Assembly: GCA_016793065.1 (NCBI GenBank)
Contig: JAEULV010000010.1
Coordinates: 62,001 to 126,000, forward strand
Length of the DNA: 64,000 nt
Reading direction: 5' to 3'
Source: Hyphomicrobiaceae bacterium
Lineage (GTDB): Bacteria > Pseudomonadota > Alphaproteobacteria > Rhizobiales > Ancalomicrobiaceae
Program-made: the position numbers and the translations under genes
Part shown: piece by piece, positions 27,282-37,905 of the stretch
How positions within the stretch are numbered: position 1 is the stretch's first letter
How the letters are laid out: each line of letters starts with the position of its first letter
The notes under the pieces: generated by a model
Told to the model about the DNA's origin: nothing
What the model saw: only the letters and a program-made list of their open reading frames with translations
The model's database searches: none

Positions 27282-28350
27282 GGCGGCGCCCCAGATCGTC
27301 GTGCTCGTGCTTGACCGTCACGAGGTCGGCCGCGACCATCTCGCGGATCATGTCGTGGAAGGAGATCGTCGCGCTCCATCCCAGCCGCTCGCGCGCCTTG
27401 CTCGGATCGCCGAGCAGCAGGTCGACCTCGGTCGGGCGGAAATAGCGCGGATCGATCCGCACCAGCACCCGGCCGCTTGCGAGGTCGCGGCCGATCTCGT
27501 CGACGCCAGTGCCTTCCCAGCCGATGCTGATCCCGATTTCCGAAAACGCAAACTCGACCAGTTGCCGCACCGAGTGCTTCACCCCGGTCGCCAGCACATA
27601 GTCCGAGGCCTCGTCCTGCTGCAGCATCCGCCACATGCCCTCGACATAGTCGCGCGCGTGGCCCCAGTCGCGCTCGGCGTCGATATTGCCGAGATAGAGG
27701 CAATCCTGCAGCCCCAGCTTGATCGACGCCACACCCCGCGTCACCTTGCGGGTGATGAACGTCTCGCCGCGCAGCGGGCTTTCGTGGTTGAACAGGATGC
27801 CGTTCGAGGCATGCATGCCATAGGCTTCGCGGTAGTTGACCGTGATCCAGTAGCCGTAGAGCTTGGCGACGCCATAGGGCGAGCGCGGATAGAACGGCGT
27901 GGTTTCCCGCTGCGGCACTTCCTGCACCAGGCCGTAAAGCTCCGAGGTCGAGGCCTGATAGAACCGCGTCGACTTTTCCAGCCCCAGGATCCGGATCGCC
28001 TCGAGCAGCCGCAGCGTGCCGATGCCGTCGGCATTGGCGGTATATTCCGGCGTTTCGAACGATACGCGCACATGGCTCTGGGCGGCGAGATTGTAGATCT
28101 CGGTCGGCTTCACTTCCTGCAGCAGCCGGATCAGGTTGGTGGCGTCGGTCATGTCGCCGTAGTGCAGCCGCAGGCCGGGACGCGCGTCATGCGGATCGCG
28201 CATCAGGTGGTCGACGCGGCCGGTGTTGAACGACGACGACCGCCGCTTCAGCCCGTGGACCTCATAGCCCTTGGCCAGCAGCAATTCCGACAGATAGGCG
28301 CCGTCCTGACCGGTCACGCCGGTGATGAAGGCCACTTTGCGATCCGACAT
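27274..28350 (-). CDS. gmd: GDP-mannose 4,6-dehydratase
   Basis: A 358-residue enzyme. [19 protein letters not shown], the [14 protein letters not shown] segment, [10 protein letters not shown] and [15 protein letters not shown] (Ser/Thr, Tyr, Lys) are signature elements. It catalyses the first step from GDP-mannose to GDP-fucose. First gene of the gmd-fcl-GT11 operon; the promoter should lie in 28351-28456, where no clear consensus was seen. Confidence 0.94.
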   Translation of the reverse strand: MSDRKVAFITGVTGQDGAYLSELLLAKGYEVHGLKRRSSSFNTGRVDHLMRDPHDARPGLRLHYGDMTDATNLIRLLQEVKPTEIYNLAAQSHVRVSFETPEYTANADGIGTLRLLEAIRILGLEKSTRFYQASTSELYGLVQEVPQRETTPFYPRSPYGVAKLYGYWITVNYREAYGMHASNGILFNHESPLRGETFITRKVTRGVASIKLGLQDCLYLGNIDAERDWGHARDYVEGMWRMLQQDEASDYVLATGVKHSVRQLVEFAFSEIGISIGWEGTGVDEIGRDLASGRVLVRIDPRYFRPTEVDLLLGDPSKARERLGWSATISFHDMIREMVAADLVTVKHEHDDLGRRHG

Positions 28351-28456
28351 TGCGCCCTGTTCTCCGCGTCAGACATCCGAATGGGTGGCTGTCTTACCCC
28401 CCGCGCCGACGAAGGGCAATGCGCCGGCGCAACGGCCGCGCCATTGCCGGCCGCTT

Positions 28457-29227
28457 TCATGCCCAGATCGCCACCCCGAGCCCCCGCGCATCCCGCCCCG
28501 GCGGGTCCGGAAACGGCCGCGCCGTCCCGGCAAGCAGCCGCTCGGCGATGACGCAGTCGACGGCGGCATCGAGGAGATCGTCGGCGCCGACGCCGCTTCC
28601 CAGCCTCTGGCCGAGAAACGCCTCGTCAAAGCCGAACCGGTAAAGAAGCGTCCGTCGCTCCGCCAGCCCAGCCGGATTGACCGCGCCCTTGATCTTCTTC
28701 GGCAGGCTCATCGCCGCCTCGCCGTTGAGCCGCCAGAACGCCAGTTCGGGATGCACCTCGAACACCCGCTCGCGCAGCTCCGGTCGCGCGATCAGCAGCG
28801 CGTCGATCTCGCGGATCTTCGGAAAGAGGAAAAACGCCTGCTTGGAAATCTTGCGCGGCGGCTCGGATGTCTGCAGCGCCACGGCGCAGGCCACCCGGTA
28901 GCCGGCGGCATCGTCAAGCCCGGCGCCGGCATGGACCGCCGCCCGCGACGGCACCGAGAACACCGAGGATTGCCGCGTGCCGAGATGCGGCCGCACCAGG
29001 CTCTCCGGCCCGCGCCCGCCCGGCCCCGCCATTTCCGGCAGTCCGATCGGCATGTCGACCGCGACCACCGCCGGCGCGTCGTCGCCGTCGAAAAGCTCGG
29101 CGAACCGCCGGATCACCCGCGCCACCGGCGCCGCGTCGCCGCCGACGCGCCGCGTCACCACCACCCAGCCGGCCGGGCAACCGTCGACCCCGGCAACCCG
29201 GACCGGTGCCGGATCGGCCGGACTCAC
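28457..29227 (-). CDS. DUF429 domain protein
   Basis: A 256-residue protein of the DUF429 family, which has an RNase H-like fold. AGVDGCPAGWVVV at the N-terminus, VAVDMPIGLPE and EVHPELAFW are the conserved acidic segments. The family is often annotated as predicted nuclease. The start is GTG at 29225-29227, overlapping the pdxY stop (GTGA), so translation is coupled. Biological role unknown. Confidence 0.82.
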   Translation of the reverse strand: MSPADPAPVRVAGVDGCPAGWVVVTRRVGGDAAPVARVIRRFAELFDGDDAPAVVAVDMPIGLPEMAGPGGRGPESLVRPHLGTRQSSVFSVPSRAAVHAGAGLDDAAGYRVACAVALQTSEPPRKISKQAFFLFPKIREIDALLIARPELRERVFEVHPELAFWRLNGEAAMSLPKKIKGAVNPAGLAERRTLLYRFGFDEAFLGQRLGSGVGADDLLDAAVDCVIAERLLAGTARPFPDPPGRDARGLGVAIWA

Positions 29228-30096
29228 GGCTTGCGCGGCGCCGCCGACATCCGCCGGATCGACACCTCCGCCATCGGATGCACGATCACGTCCTGCTCGG
29301 CCGACAGCCTCAGTTCGTCCGCCCCCGCCCGCGCCGAGCGCGCCACCATCTCGAACACCGCCGCGCAGGCGCCCTTCAGCGCCGTCTCCGGCCGGGCGCC
29401 GGCCAGCAGCCGCGCCGTCAGCACCGCCGTCAGCAGGTCGCCGGTGCCGTTCGGCGCGCCGCTCACCTCGCGGTGCTCGGCCATGAACGCATCCTCGCCC
29501 GCCACCAGCACCGTGCCGATCGAGCCGCGCATCAATGCCGGCGCCGAGGTGACCACCACCTGCGGCAAGGCGAGCTTGCGCGCCGCCGCCACGATCGCCG
29601 TCGTCCCCTCGACCGGCTCGCCGGTGAGCCAGCCGAGCTCGAACACGTTCGGCGTGATCAGGCTTGCCTGCGGCACCAGCCAGTCGCGGATCGCGCCGGC
29701 GGTCTCGGCGTGGACATAGAGATGCCCCTTGTCGCCCATGATCGGATCGACCACCACCAGCATGTCGGGACGCTTGGCGCGGACCTTCTCGATGAATTGC
29801 GCCGCCGCCACCGCCTGCATCGGATCGGCGAAATAGCCGGTCATGATCGCCCCGACATCGGTGAGGAACGGGCTCTCGGCCAGATCGTCGAGCAGGTCGG
29901 TGAAGCGGTTGAGCGGCGTCTCGATCCGGGTCGAGCGCCCGTGGCCGGGATGCCAGGCCAGCATCACCGTCGGCACGAACCACACCGGATGCCCGAGCCG
30001 CTCCAGCACGAACAGCGCCCCGCGCCCGCCGACGCTGCCACGCGCGACGTGGCTCGAAATGACGATGACGGCAGGTTTCGACGGTTCGGGTGTCAT
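29224..30096 (-). CDS. pdxY: Pyridoxal kinase
   Basis: A 290-residue ribokinase-fold kinase. VISSHVARGSVGGRGA near the N-terminus, DPIMGDKGHLYV, LITPNVFELGWLTG and the anion hole GAPNGTGDLLTA (with the catalytic Asp) match PdxY/PdxK. It phosphorylates pyridoxal for B6 salvage. It lies 70 bases past the obgE copy 1 stop on the same strand. Confidence 0.92.
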   Translation of the reverse strand: MTPEPSKPAVIVISSHVARGSVGGRGALFVLERLGHPVWFVPTVMLAWHPGHGRSTRIETPLNRFTDLLDDLAESPFLTDVGAIMTGYFADPMQAVAAAQFIEKVRAKRPDMLVVVDPIMGDKGHLYVHAETAGAIRDWLVPQASLITPNVFELGWLTGEPVEGTTAIVAAARKLALPQVVVTSAPALMRGSIGTVLVAGEDAFMAEHREVSGAPNGTGDLLTAVLTARLLAGARPETALKGACAAVFEMVARSARAGADELRLSAEQDVIVHPMAEVSIRRMSAAPRKP

Positions 30097-30164
30097 GGCG
30101 GTTCCGGCGGGAAGCGGCAGGGATCGATGCTTCTGTCAGGCGGTAGCGAAGGATGAGTGACGGC

Positions 30165-31933
<1,769 letters not shown>

Positions 31934-32011
31934 AGGTCGTCGCTGTAAAGCGGCTTGGTTTAGGTTCAAGACTGCCCGAGGCAGTCCAAACACAGGTTCG
32001 GGAGCACTCTC

Positions 32012-32281
32012 ATGGCTCACAAAAAAGCTGGCGGCTCGTCGCGTAACGGTCGTGATTCTGAAAGCAAGCGCCTCGGCGTGAAGTGCTTTGGCGGCCAGGC
32101 CGTCATCGCCGGCAACATCATCGTTCGTCAGCGCGGCACCAAGTGGCATCCGGGCACCAATGTCGGCATGGGCAAGGATCACACCCTGTTCGCCACCGCC
32201 CCGGGTACCGTCAAGTTCACCACGAAAGCCAACGACCGCACGTATATCTCGGTCGTTCCGGCCCAAGCAGCAGCAGAGTAA
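32012..32281 (+). CDS. rpmA: 50S ribosomal protein L27, copy 1
   Basis: An 89-residue L27. [34 protein letters not shown] and GKDHTLFA are hallmarks. Its N-terminal tail reaches the peptidyl transferase centre. The Firmicute-type cleavable leader is absent. Immediately after its TAA stop begins a structured region ending in a terminator. A second rpmA is at 60646-60918. Confidence 0.95.
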   Translation: MAHKKAGGSSRNGRDSESKRLGVKCFGGQAVIAGNIIVRQRGTKWHPGTNVGMGKDHTLFATAPGTVKFTTKANDRTYISVVPAQAAAE

Positions 32282-32392
32282 CACCGGCATGAGTTCTCAC
32301 CCCGCCGGTGTCCCAACGACCCGGCGGAGTGGAGTGTCAGGGGCCTTTCCGGCCTGCCGCGGGGGAGTTGGGACACCACCCAACTCCCTTTT
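32281..32392 (+). terminator. Terminator with competing upstream hairpins after rpmA (attenuator-like)
   Basis: The terminator is GGGAGTTGGG (32363-32372), loop ACACCA, CCCAACTCCC (32379-32388), then TTTT. Upstream, GGTGTCCCAAC (32307-32317) is perfectly complementary to GTTGGGACACC (32367-32377), which would destroy the terminator stem. A first hairpin ACACCGGC/GCCGGTGT (32281-32288 with 32304-32311) would in turn block that pairing. The layout is that of an attenuator controlling the acetyltransferase genes downstream. Confidence 0.65.
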
Positions 32393-32412
32393 CGCGTTTC
32401 CGGAGACATCCC

Positions 32413-33069
32413 ATGACCTCGCTTTCCAAGATCCCCGCCGAAGAAGCGTTATCCGCCGCCGATGACCCCTTCAGTATCACCGCGGGGGCATCGCTCGAGA
32501 CCGAGCGCCTGATCCTCCGCCCGGCGCGCTGCAGCGATGCGGCGACGATCGCCGAACTGGCCGACGATGCGCGGATTGCATCCAATCTCGGCCGCATCCC
32601 CCACCCCTACCGGCTCAAGGACGCCGAAGCCTGGATCAGCCGCGCGCTGGCCCGCGAAGAGGGCTTCGAACTCGTCATCGAGTCGAAGATCGACCACGCC
32701 GTGATCGGCGCCGTCGGCGTCAAGCGCCGCGATCTCCATGAACCCGACCTCGTGCTCGGCTTCTGGATCGGCGTGCCGTATTTCGGTCGCGGCTTCGGCA
32801 CCGAGGCCGCCCAGGGCGCCGTCGATCTGGCGTTCCAGCACCTCGCTCTTGCCCGGCTCGGCGCCACCACCCGCGCCGTCAACTGGTCGTCGCGCCGCGT
32901 GCTGGAAAACTGCGGCTTCCAGTGGATCGGCCAGGGCATGGAGACCTCGCGCTACATGCACGCCACCGTCCCGGTCGACCGCTTCGTGCTCGACCGCGCC
33001 GTCTGGAAGGCCATCAAGTCCTGGGGCGCCCGCGCCCGCACCCCTTGCGCCCGCGAGGTGATCGCATGA
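32413..33069 (+). CDS. GNAT N-acetyltransferase (RimJ/RimL type), first locus, gene 1
   Basis: A 218-residue acetyltransferase. LETERLILRPAR opens the domain at about residue 30, and GVPYFGRGFGTEA (acetyl-CoA motif A) is followed by AVNWSSRRVLENCGFQ. RimJ/RimL-like enzymes acetylate protein N-termini or small amines. GGAGAC precedes ATG 32413. The pair of GNAT genes next to rpmA is conserved across Alphaproteobacteria near obgE. Substrate unknown. Confidence 0.87.
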   Translation: MTSLSKIPAEEALSAADDPFSITAGASLETERLILRPARCSDAATIAELADDARIASNLGRIPHPYRLKDAEAWISRALAREEGFELVIESKIDHAVIGAVGVKRRDLHEPDLVLGFWIGVPYFGRGFGTEAAQGAVDLAFQHLALARLGATTRAVNWSSRRVLENCGFQWIGQGMETSRYMHATVPVDRFVLDRAVWKAIKSWGARARTPCAREVIA

Positions 33070-33596
33070 CGCCCCCGACCCCGACCCTCGTCACCCGCCG
33101 CCTGGTCCTGTCGTCGCCCGTCATGGGCGACGCTCCCGCCTTTGCCCGCTGGCTCGGCGACTTCGAGGTCGCCCGCATGACGGCGGTGATCCCGCACCCC
33201 TACACGCTCGCCGACGCCGAGGCCTATATACGCGGCGATCCCAGCCGCCGGGTTCACAACTGGACCATTCGTCTCGACGGCGAGCCGATCGGCGTCATCG
33301 GCCTGGTGGAGAAACCGCCGAAGCTGGTCTTTGGCTACTGGCTGGCCCGCCCGTTCTGGGGTCGGGGCCTCGCCACCGAGGCCGGCCGCGCCGTCCTCGA
33401 CCACGCCTTCGCCGCGCTGCCGTTCCCGGAAATCTCGGCCTGCGTGTTCAAGGACAATCCCGCCTCGCTGAAAGTGCTGGAAAAACTCGGATTTTCCGAC
33501 AATTTCGACTGCACCGGCGGCTCGCTCGCCCGTGGCGAGGGACAGTGGCCGACCTGGAACGTCAGCCTCAGGCGGCCGACACCGCCGACCCCCTGA
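33066..33596 (+). CDS. GNAT N-acetyltransferase, first locus, gene 2
   Basis: A 176-residue GNAT. LVTRRLVLSSP at the N-terminus, ARPFWGRGLATEAGRA as the acetyl-CoA loop and NPASLKVLEKLGF near the end. ATG overlaps the previous stop (ATGA), so the pair is coupled. It corresponds by position to the second GNAT gene of the block at 59-60 kb. Confidence 0.87.
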   Translation: MTPPTPTLVTRRLVLSSPVMGDAPAFARWLGDFEVARMTAVIPHPYTLADAEAYIRGDPSRRVHNWTIRLDGEPIGVIGLVEKPPKLVFGYWLARPFWGRGLATEAGRAVLDHAFAALPFPEISACVFKDNPASLKVLEKLGFSDNFDCTGGSLARGEGQWPTWNVSLRRPTPPTP

Positions 33597-33730
33597 CCCG
33601 TCGCCGCCGGTCAGCAGCCCCGCCCGGACCAGCGCTACTACGGTCGCGACCCGACATCGACCCTGCGCCGACGCGGCGGCCGCCACCCCACGCCGACGGC
33701 CCTCCGTCCGCAACGGCAATCGTTCGCAAC

Positions 33731-33757
33731 ATGAACAAAATATTAGATACCGTTCAT
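33731..33757. promoter_or_regulatory. Candidate operator upstream of the ABC exporter
   Basis: ATGAAC and GTTCAT flank a 15-base AT-rich spacer; including flanks (AACATGAAC / GTTCATATT) the symmetry extends with one mismatch. It lies about 95 bases upstream of the adaptor gene in an otherwise AT-rich 100-base stretch that probably holds the promoter. Confidence 0.3.
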
Positions 33758-33850
33758 ATTTCCAACATATGTCAAAGCCTATTGCCCAAGAGGCATTAAC
33801 GTTGCGGTCGATACGCCGCCGCCACCCGATCCAATCGACAGGAGCCTCCC

Positions 33851-35005
33851 ATGCCTCGTATGCGCACCATCGTCATCGGGGGAGTTCTCCTCGCCCTCGG
33901 AGCCGGCGGCTTCTGGTGGTATTCGTCCAAGCGTCCGCTCGCCGTGCCGGTCGCCTCGATCGAGCGCGACGTCCCGATCGAGGTCTTCGGCCTCGGCACC
34001 GTCGAGGCGCGCATCCTGTCGAATGTCGGCTTCGAGACCGGCGGCATGCTGGTCGCGGTCGACGCCGACCATGGCGACAAGGTCGCCGCCGGCAAGGTGC
34101 TCGCCCGGCTCAACACCGCCTCCCAGGATGCCCGCGTCGCCAAGGCCGAGGCCGTGCTGCGCTCGTCCGAGGCGGTAATGCTGCGCGCCGAGGCCCAGCG
34201 CGCCCGCGCCGACGCCCTGCTCGCCCAGAAGGAATCGACCGCCAAGCGCCGCCGCGAGCTAGCCGAGCGCTCCGCCGGCAGCATCGAGCAGGCCGAACTG
34301 GCCGAGACCGAGGCGGTGACCGCCGCCGCCGAGCGCAATGTCAGCCGCGCCGATGTCGAGGTCGCCCGCGCCGCCCATGCCGACGCCAGGGCGAACCTGC
34401 TGGCCGAGCAGACAACGCTGGCCAAGCACAAGCTCGTCGCCCCGTTCGACGCCGTCGTCGTCGCCCGCAAGCGCGAGCTCGGCGCCGCCCTCAATTCCGG
34501 CGAGGCGGTGTTCACCCTCGTCGATCCCGCCTCGATCTGGGTGCTGTCCTATGTCGACGAGGGCCGCGCCGGCGACATCGCCATCGGCCAGCCCGCCCGC
34601 ATCACCCTGCGCTCCCGCCCCGGTCAGCCCTTCGCCGGCAAAGTGATGCGCATCGGCCTGGAAAGCGACCGCGTCACCGAGGAACGCCGCGTCTACGTCT
34701 CCTGCGACCAGTGCCCGCCGGCCATGGTTCTCGGCGAGCAGGTCGAGGTGGTGATCGAAACCGGCCGCCTCGCCAGCGCCCGCCTGATCCCGGAAGCCGC
34801 CGTCCACGGCTTCGACGGCGTCGCCGGTTCGGTGTGGGTCGTCGCCGACGGCGTCCTCGAGCAGCGCCGCGTCCGCTTCGCCGCCCGCACCCTCGACGCC
34901 CGCCTCGCCCTCACCGAAGCCCTGCCCGCCGACCTGCCGGTCGCGACCCTGGTCGGCCCCGGCTTCGCCGCCGGCCGTCCGGCCAAGGTCGGGGGGACGA
35001 AATGA
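33851..35005 (+). CDS. Periplasmic adaptor (HlyD/RND-type) of ABC exporter
   Basis: A 384-residue membrane fusion protein. One N-terminal membrane helix (about residues 7-25), then the lipoyl half IEVFGLGTVEARI...ETGGMLVAVDADHGDKVAAG, an alanine/arginine-rich coiled-coil hairpin (about residues 95-190) and the second lipoyl half KHKLVAPFDAVVVARKRELG. Such adaptors link an inner-membrane exporter to an outer-membrane channel. The next two genes are permease and ATPase, so the set is a MacAB or DevBCA-like export system. Substrate unknown. Confidence 0.88.
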   Translation: MPRMRTIVIGGVLLALGAGGFWWYSSKRPLAVPVASIERDVPIEVFGLGTVEARILSNVGFETGGMLVAVDADHGDKVAAGKVLARLNTASQDARVAKAEAVLRSSEAVMLRAEAQRARADALLAQKESTAKRRRELAERSAGSIEQAELAETEAVTAAAERNVSRADVEVARAAHADARANLLAEQTTLAKHKLVAPFDAVVVARKRELGAALNSGEAVFTLVDPASIWVLSYVDEGRAGDIAIGQPARITLRSRPGQPFAGKVMRIGLESDRVTEERRVYVSCDQCPPAMVLGEQVEVVIETGRLASARLIPEAAVHGFDGVAGSVWVVADGVLEQRRVRFAARTLDARLALTEALPADLPVATLVGPGFAAGRPAKVGGTK

Positions 35006-36135
35006 ACCTCGCCCTCGCCGATATCCGGCACAACCTCGCCCGCTTCCTGATGACCAGCGTCGGCCTGGGGCTGCTGATGGGCGTCGCACTCGCCATGGTC
35101 GGCATTTATCAGGGCGTCGTCTCCGAAGCGCTCGCCCTGTCGCGCTCCATGCGCGCCGACCTCTGGGTGGTCGAATCCGGCACCCGCGGCCCCTTCGCCG
35201 AAAGCTCCCGCATCCCCGGCGATGTCCGCGAGATCGTCGCCCGCCTGCCCGGCGTCGTCGCCTCCGGCGGCATCACCCTGCAGACCGTCGAGGCCGCCTC
35301 CACCCGTGGCCCGCTGCGCGTCCAGATCATCGGCTTCGAGCCCGGCCGCCCGGGCGGCCCGCAAGCCGTCGAGGCCGGCCGCCTGCTCGGCGGCAGCCGC
35401 TACGAGATCATCGCCGACGCCCGCGCCCGCCTGCCGCTCGGCTCCACCATCGGCATCGGCAACGACCTCTACACCGTCGTCGGCACCACGCGCGGCCTCG
35501 TCGCCTCCGGCGGTGATCCGCTGATCTTCATGTCCCTGAAGGACAGCCAGGCGATCCAGTTCCAGCTCGCCCCGCCCGCCGCCCGCCGCGCCATCGCCGC
35601 CGGCGGCGGCTCCGGCGGCACCGACACTGTCAACGCCGTCATCGCCCGCCTCGCCGATGGCGCCGACGCCGACAAGGTCGCGACCCTCACCACCCGCTGG
35701 AAGCACCTGTCGGCCCTCACCGACGCCGAGCAATCGGATCTCCTGACCCGCTCCGTCGTCAACCGCGCCCGCGTCCAGCTCGGCATCTTCACCGTGGTAC
35801 TGCTGTTCGTCTCCGCCGTGATCATCGCGCTGATCATCTACACCATGACCATGGACAAGCTGCGCGAGATCGCCACCCTCAAGCTGATCGGCGCCACCGA
35901 TGGCACCATCATCGGCCTCGTGCTGCAGCAGGCGCTGATCCTCGGCGGCACCGGTTTCGTCTCCGGCGTCGCCCTCGTCTTCCTCGTCCGCGACGGCTTC
36001 CCGCGCACCGTCGAACTCGGGCCAGAGGAGATCGCCTTCATGGCATTGGTCACCACCGGCATCTGCATTCTCGGCAGTCTTCTGTCGATCCGCGCCGCGC
36101 TGCGCATCGACCCGCAACAGGCTCTGGGAGGCTGA
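35002..36135 (+). CDS. FtsX/MacB-type ABC exporter permease
   Basis: A 377-residue permease. One N-terminal helix (NLARFLMTSVGLGLLMGVAL), a large periplasmic domain (about residues 45-255), then three helices including VVLLFVSAVIIALIIYTM. The KLREIATLKLIGAT coupling element contacts the ATPase. The start overlaps the adaptor stop (ATGA). DevC-like order adaptor-permease-ATPase. A homodimer is expected. Confidence 0.88.
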   Translation: MNLALADIRHNLARFLMTSVGLGLLMGVALAMVGIYQGVVSEALALSRSMRADLWVVESGTRGPFAESSRIPGDVREIVARLPGVVASGGITLQTVEAASTRGPLRVQIIGFEPGRPGGPQAVEAGRLLGGSRYEIIADARARLPLGSTIGIGNDLYTVVGTTRGLVASGGDPLIFMSLKDSQAIQFQLAPPAARRAIAAGGGSGGTDTVNAVIARLADGADADKVATLTTRWKHLSALTDAEQSDLLTRSVVNRARVQLGIFTVVLLFVSAVIIALIIYTMTMDKLREIATLKLIGATDGTIIGLVLQQALILGGTGFVSGVALVFLVRDGFPRTVELGPEEIAFMALVTTGICILGSLLSIRAALRIDPQQALGG

Positions 36136-36137
36136 CC

Positions 36138-36827
36138 ATGTCCAAGCCATTGGTTGATCTCGCCAATATCAGCAAGACCTTCGGCACCGGCGACACCGTC
36201 GTGCGCGCCCTCGACAACGTCTCGCTCAGCGTCGGCGCCGGCGAGGTGGTCGGCCTCAAAGGCCCCTCCGGCAGCGGCAAGTCGACCTTGCTCAACGTCG
36301 TCGCCTGCATCCTCGCCCCCGATTCCGGCCGCTTCGAGATCGACGGCGAGGCGATCTGGGATGGATCCTACCGCATCTCCGACCTGCGGCGGCTGCGGCG
36401 CGAGCGGATCGGCTTCATCTTCCAGTTCCACAATCTGCTGCCGTTCCTCGATGCCGTCGACAACGTCGCCCTGGCGATGACGCTCGCCGGCACCGAGCGC
36501 ACCGCCGCCCGCAAGCGTGCCCGTGAACTGCTCGACTACCTCCAGGTCGGCAAGCGCGCCGACGCCATGCCGTCGCGCCTCTCCGGCGGCGAGGCCCAGC
36601 GCGTCGCCATCGCCCGGGCGCTGGCCAACCGGCCGCGCATCATCCTCGCCGACGAGCCGACCGCCGCCCTCGATTCCGAGCGCGCCCGCGTCGTCATGGA
36701 CCTGCTGCGCCAGGTCGCCGTCGAACAGTCCGCCGCCGTCCTCGTCGTCACCCATGACGAGAAGATCTTCGACCGCTTCGACCGCATGGTCTCCCTGCGC
36801 GACGGCCGCATCGAGTCCGCCACCTGA
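36138..36827 (+). CDS. ABC exporter ATP-binding protein (LolD/MacB/DevA-like)
   Basis: A 229-residue ATPase. Walker A GPSGSGKST, Q-loop IFQFHNLLP, signature LSGGEAQR, Walker B IILADEPTAALD and switch His VVTHDE are all intact. It starts two bases after the permease stop. It powers the MacB-type mechanotransmission exporter formed by the two preceding genes. Confidence 0.93.
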   Translation: MSKPLVDLANISKTFGTGDTVVRALDNVSLSVGAGEVVGLKGPSGSGKSTLLNVVACILAPDSGRFEIDGEAIWDGSYRISDLRRLRRERIGFIFQFHNLLPFLDAVDNVALAMTLAGTERTAARKRARELLDYLQVGKRADAMPSRLSGGEAQRVAIARALANRPRIILADEPTAALDSERARVVMDLLRQVAVEQSAAVLVVTHDEKIFDRFDRMVSLRDGRIESAT

Positions 36828-36834
36828 TCCGGAC

Positions 36835-36954
36835 GGGCATTGAAAATGGCCGACTGTAGTCCCGACGCGAATTTCCCATGGCCCCGGCGCGGATGAGAAA
36901 TTCGCGTGTCCCCGGAGGCCGGGCGCGTCGGCGCCTTCGGCCTCGGGCATGACG
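36835..36954 (+). repeat. Structured 120-bp intergenic repeat, copy B
   Basis: The partner of 2899-3018. Its first hairpin is a 13-bp stem with one mismatch, GCGAATTTCCCAT (36867-36879) with ATGAGAAATTCGC (36893-36905). Its second is GAGGCCG (36915-36921) with CGGCCTC (36938-36944), enclosing GGCGC/GCGCC. The sequence differs from copy A at several stem positions yet pairing is kept. It begins 8 bases after the ABC ATPase stop. Confidence 0.8.
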
Positions 36955-36973
36955 CAGGCGCGCCAGCACGACA

Positions 36974-37001
36974 ATGGCGGCCGGGTCGCCCCGGCCGCCA
37001 T
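36974..37001 (-). terminator. Terminator-like hairpin after the cytochrome c gene
   Basis: A perfect 12-bp stem ATGGCGGCCGGG/CCCGGCCGCCAT with loop TCGC. It lacks a strong T run, so termination may need help. It lies between the ABC operon and the cytochrome gene, about 45 bases past the latter's stop. Confidence 0.5.
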
Positions 37002-37046
37002 GCCCTTGTCCTTGCCCGTATCGAAATCGGTTTCAGTCCGCCCCGC

Positions 37047-37439
37047 TCACTTCTTCAGCGCGCGCAGATAGGCGATGATGAAGTCCTGCTCGGCCGGATC
37101 GGTGACGCCGACATGGCGCATGCGGGTGCCCGGGACAACGCCGGTGTTGTTGGCCATCCAGGCGCGCAGCGTCTCTTCCGTCCAGACGAAGCCCGCCGCC
37201 TTCATCGCATCCGAATAGGCGTAGTTCGGCAAGGTGCCGGCCTTGCGGCCATAGACGCCGACGAGGCTCGGGCCATAGGTCGAGGTCTTCTTGGCGTCGT
37301 GGCAGACGTGGCACTTGTGGTCGAACACCACCTTGCCGGCCTCGGCCTTGATCTGCTCGTCATTGGCGGCGGCCACCGCCGCGACCCCGCCAAGGGTGAG
37401 AACCGCCGCGAGGGCAAGGGTGGTCTTGAAGCTGGTCAT
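37047..37439 (-). CDS. Class I cytochrome c, periplasmic
   Basis: A 130-residue cytochrome. A signal peptide (about residues 1-24, cleavage near AVAAA) precedes the single heme site C43-H-V-C46-H47. The methionine ligand is likely M107 in PGTRMRHVG. Size and KxYGPSL/VPGTxM spacing match the cytochrome c2/c550-like family. It shuttles electrons in the periplasm; partner unknown. Preferred start ATG 37439; the longer upstream frame is not supported. Confidence 0.9.
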   Translation of the reverse strand: MTSFKTTLALAAVLTLGGVAAVAAANDEQIKAEAGKVVFDHKCHVCHDAKKTSTYGPSLVGVYGRKAGTLPNYAYSDAMKAAGFVWTEETLRAWMANNTGVVPGTRMRHVGVTDPAEQDFIIAYLRALKK

Positions 37440-37905
37440 GGCGTTTCGTCCTTGATGAGCCCGGTCCTGGAAATTCCCGTCCGGCCCCGGATTGTGTTTG
37501 GTTGGCGAAGGCTTCGACGGCCGGTCCGGTCGGCTGGCCGGTCTTGCCCGACCCTGCCCGCCACCCGACCTGTCCGTTGCGCCACGCGCCAGACCACGGT
37601 TCCAGGCGAGGCGCCGACCCATGCCCTCATGGCTCCGTCTCCCTTGGTGCCGCAGTCTAGGCACGCCGAACATCGCGCGCTTGATCCTGAGCAAAGCCGC
37701 CCGGTCTGACCCTCGTTCTTTGGTGCAAATGCCCCATCGGACTTTGGTGCAAGCCCCGGTCGGCCCGACATTCGGCCCGCGCCACAAATCTTTCAAATCC
37801 ATTGAACCGGCGCCGCCGCGACCGCGACCAACGGGCATGACGGGTCGCTTGCCAGCAACCCGGAACCGATTGCCTCCAAACCCGCATTATCAAGGAGTTA
37901 CGCCA
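37440..37905. promoter_or_regulatory. Intergenic region with direct repeats
   Basis: About 465 bases between divergent genes. It contains two exact copies of CTTTGGTGCAA starting at 37718 and 37742 (24 bases apart) about 160-190 bases upstream of the secreted-protein gene. No gene is supported in it. Confidence 0.4.

Noticed and set aside
37440-37500. Possible third copy of the 120-bp repeat
   Set aside because: Only a short stretch (about GGAAATTCCCGT) resembles it; the hairpins are not present.
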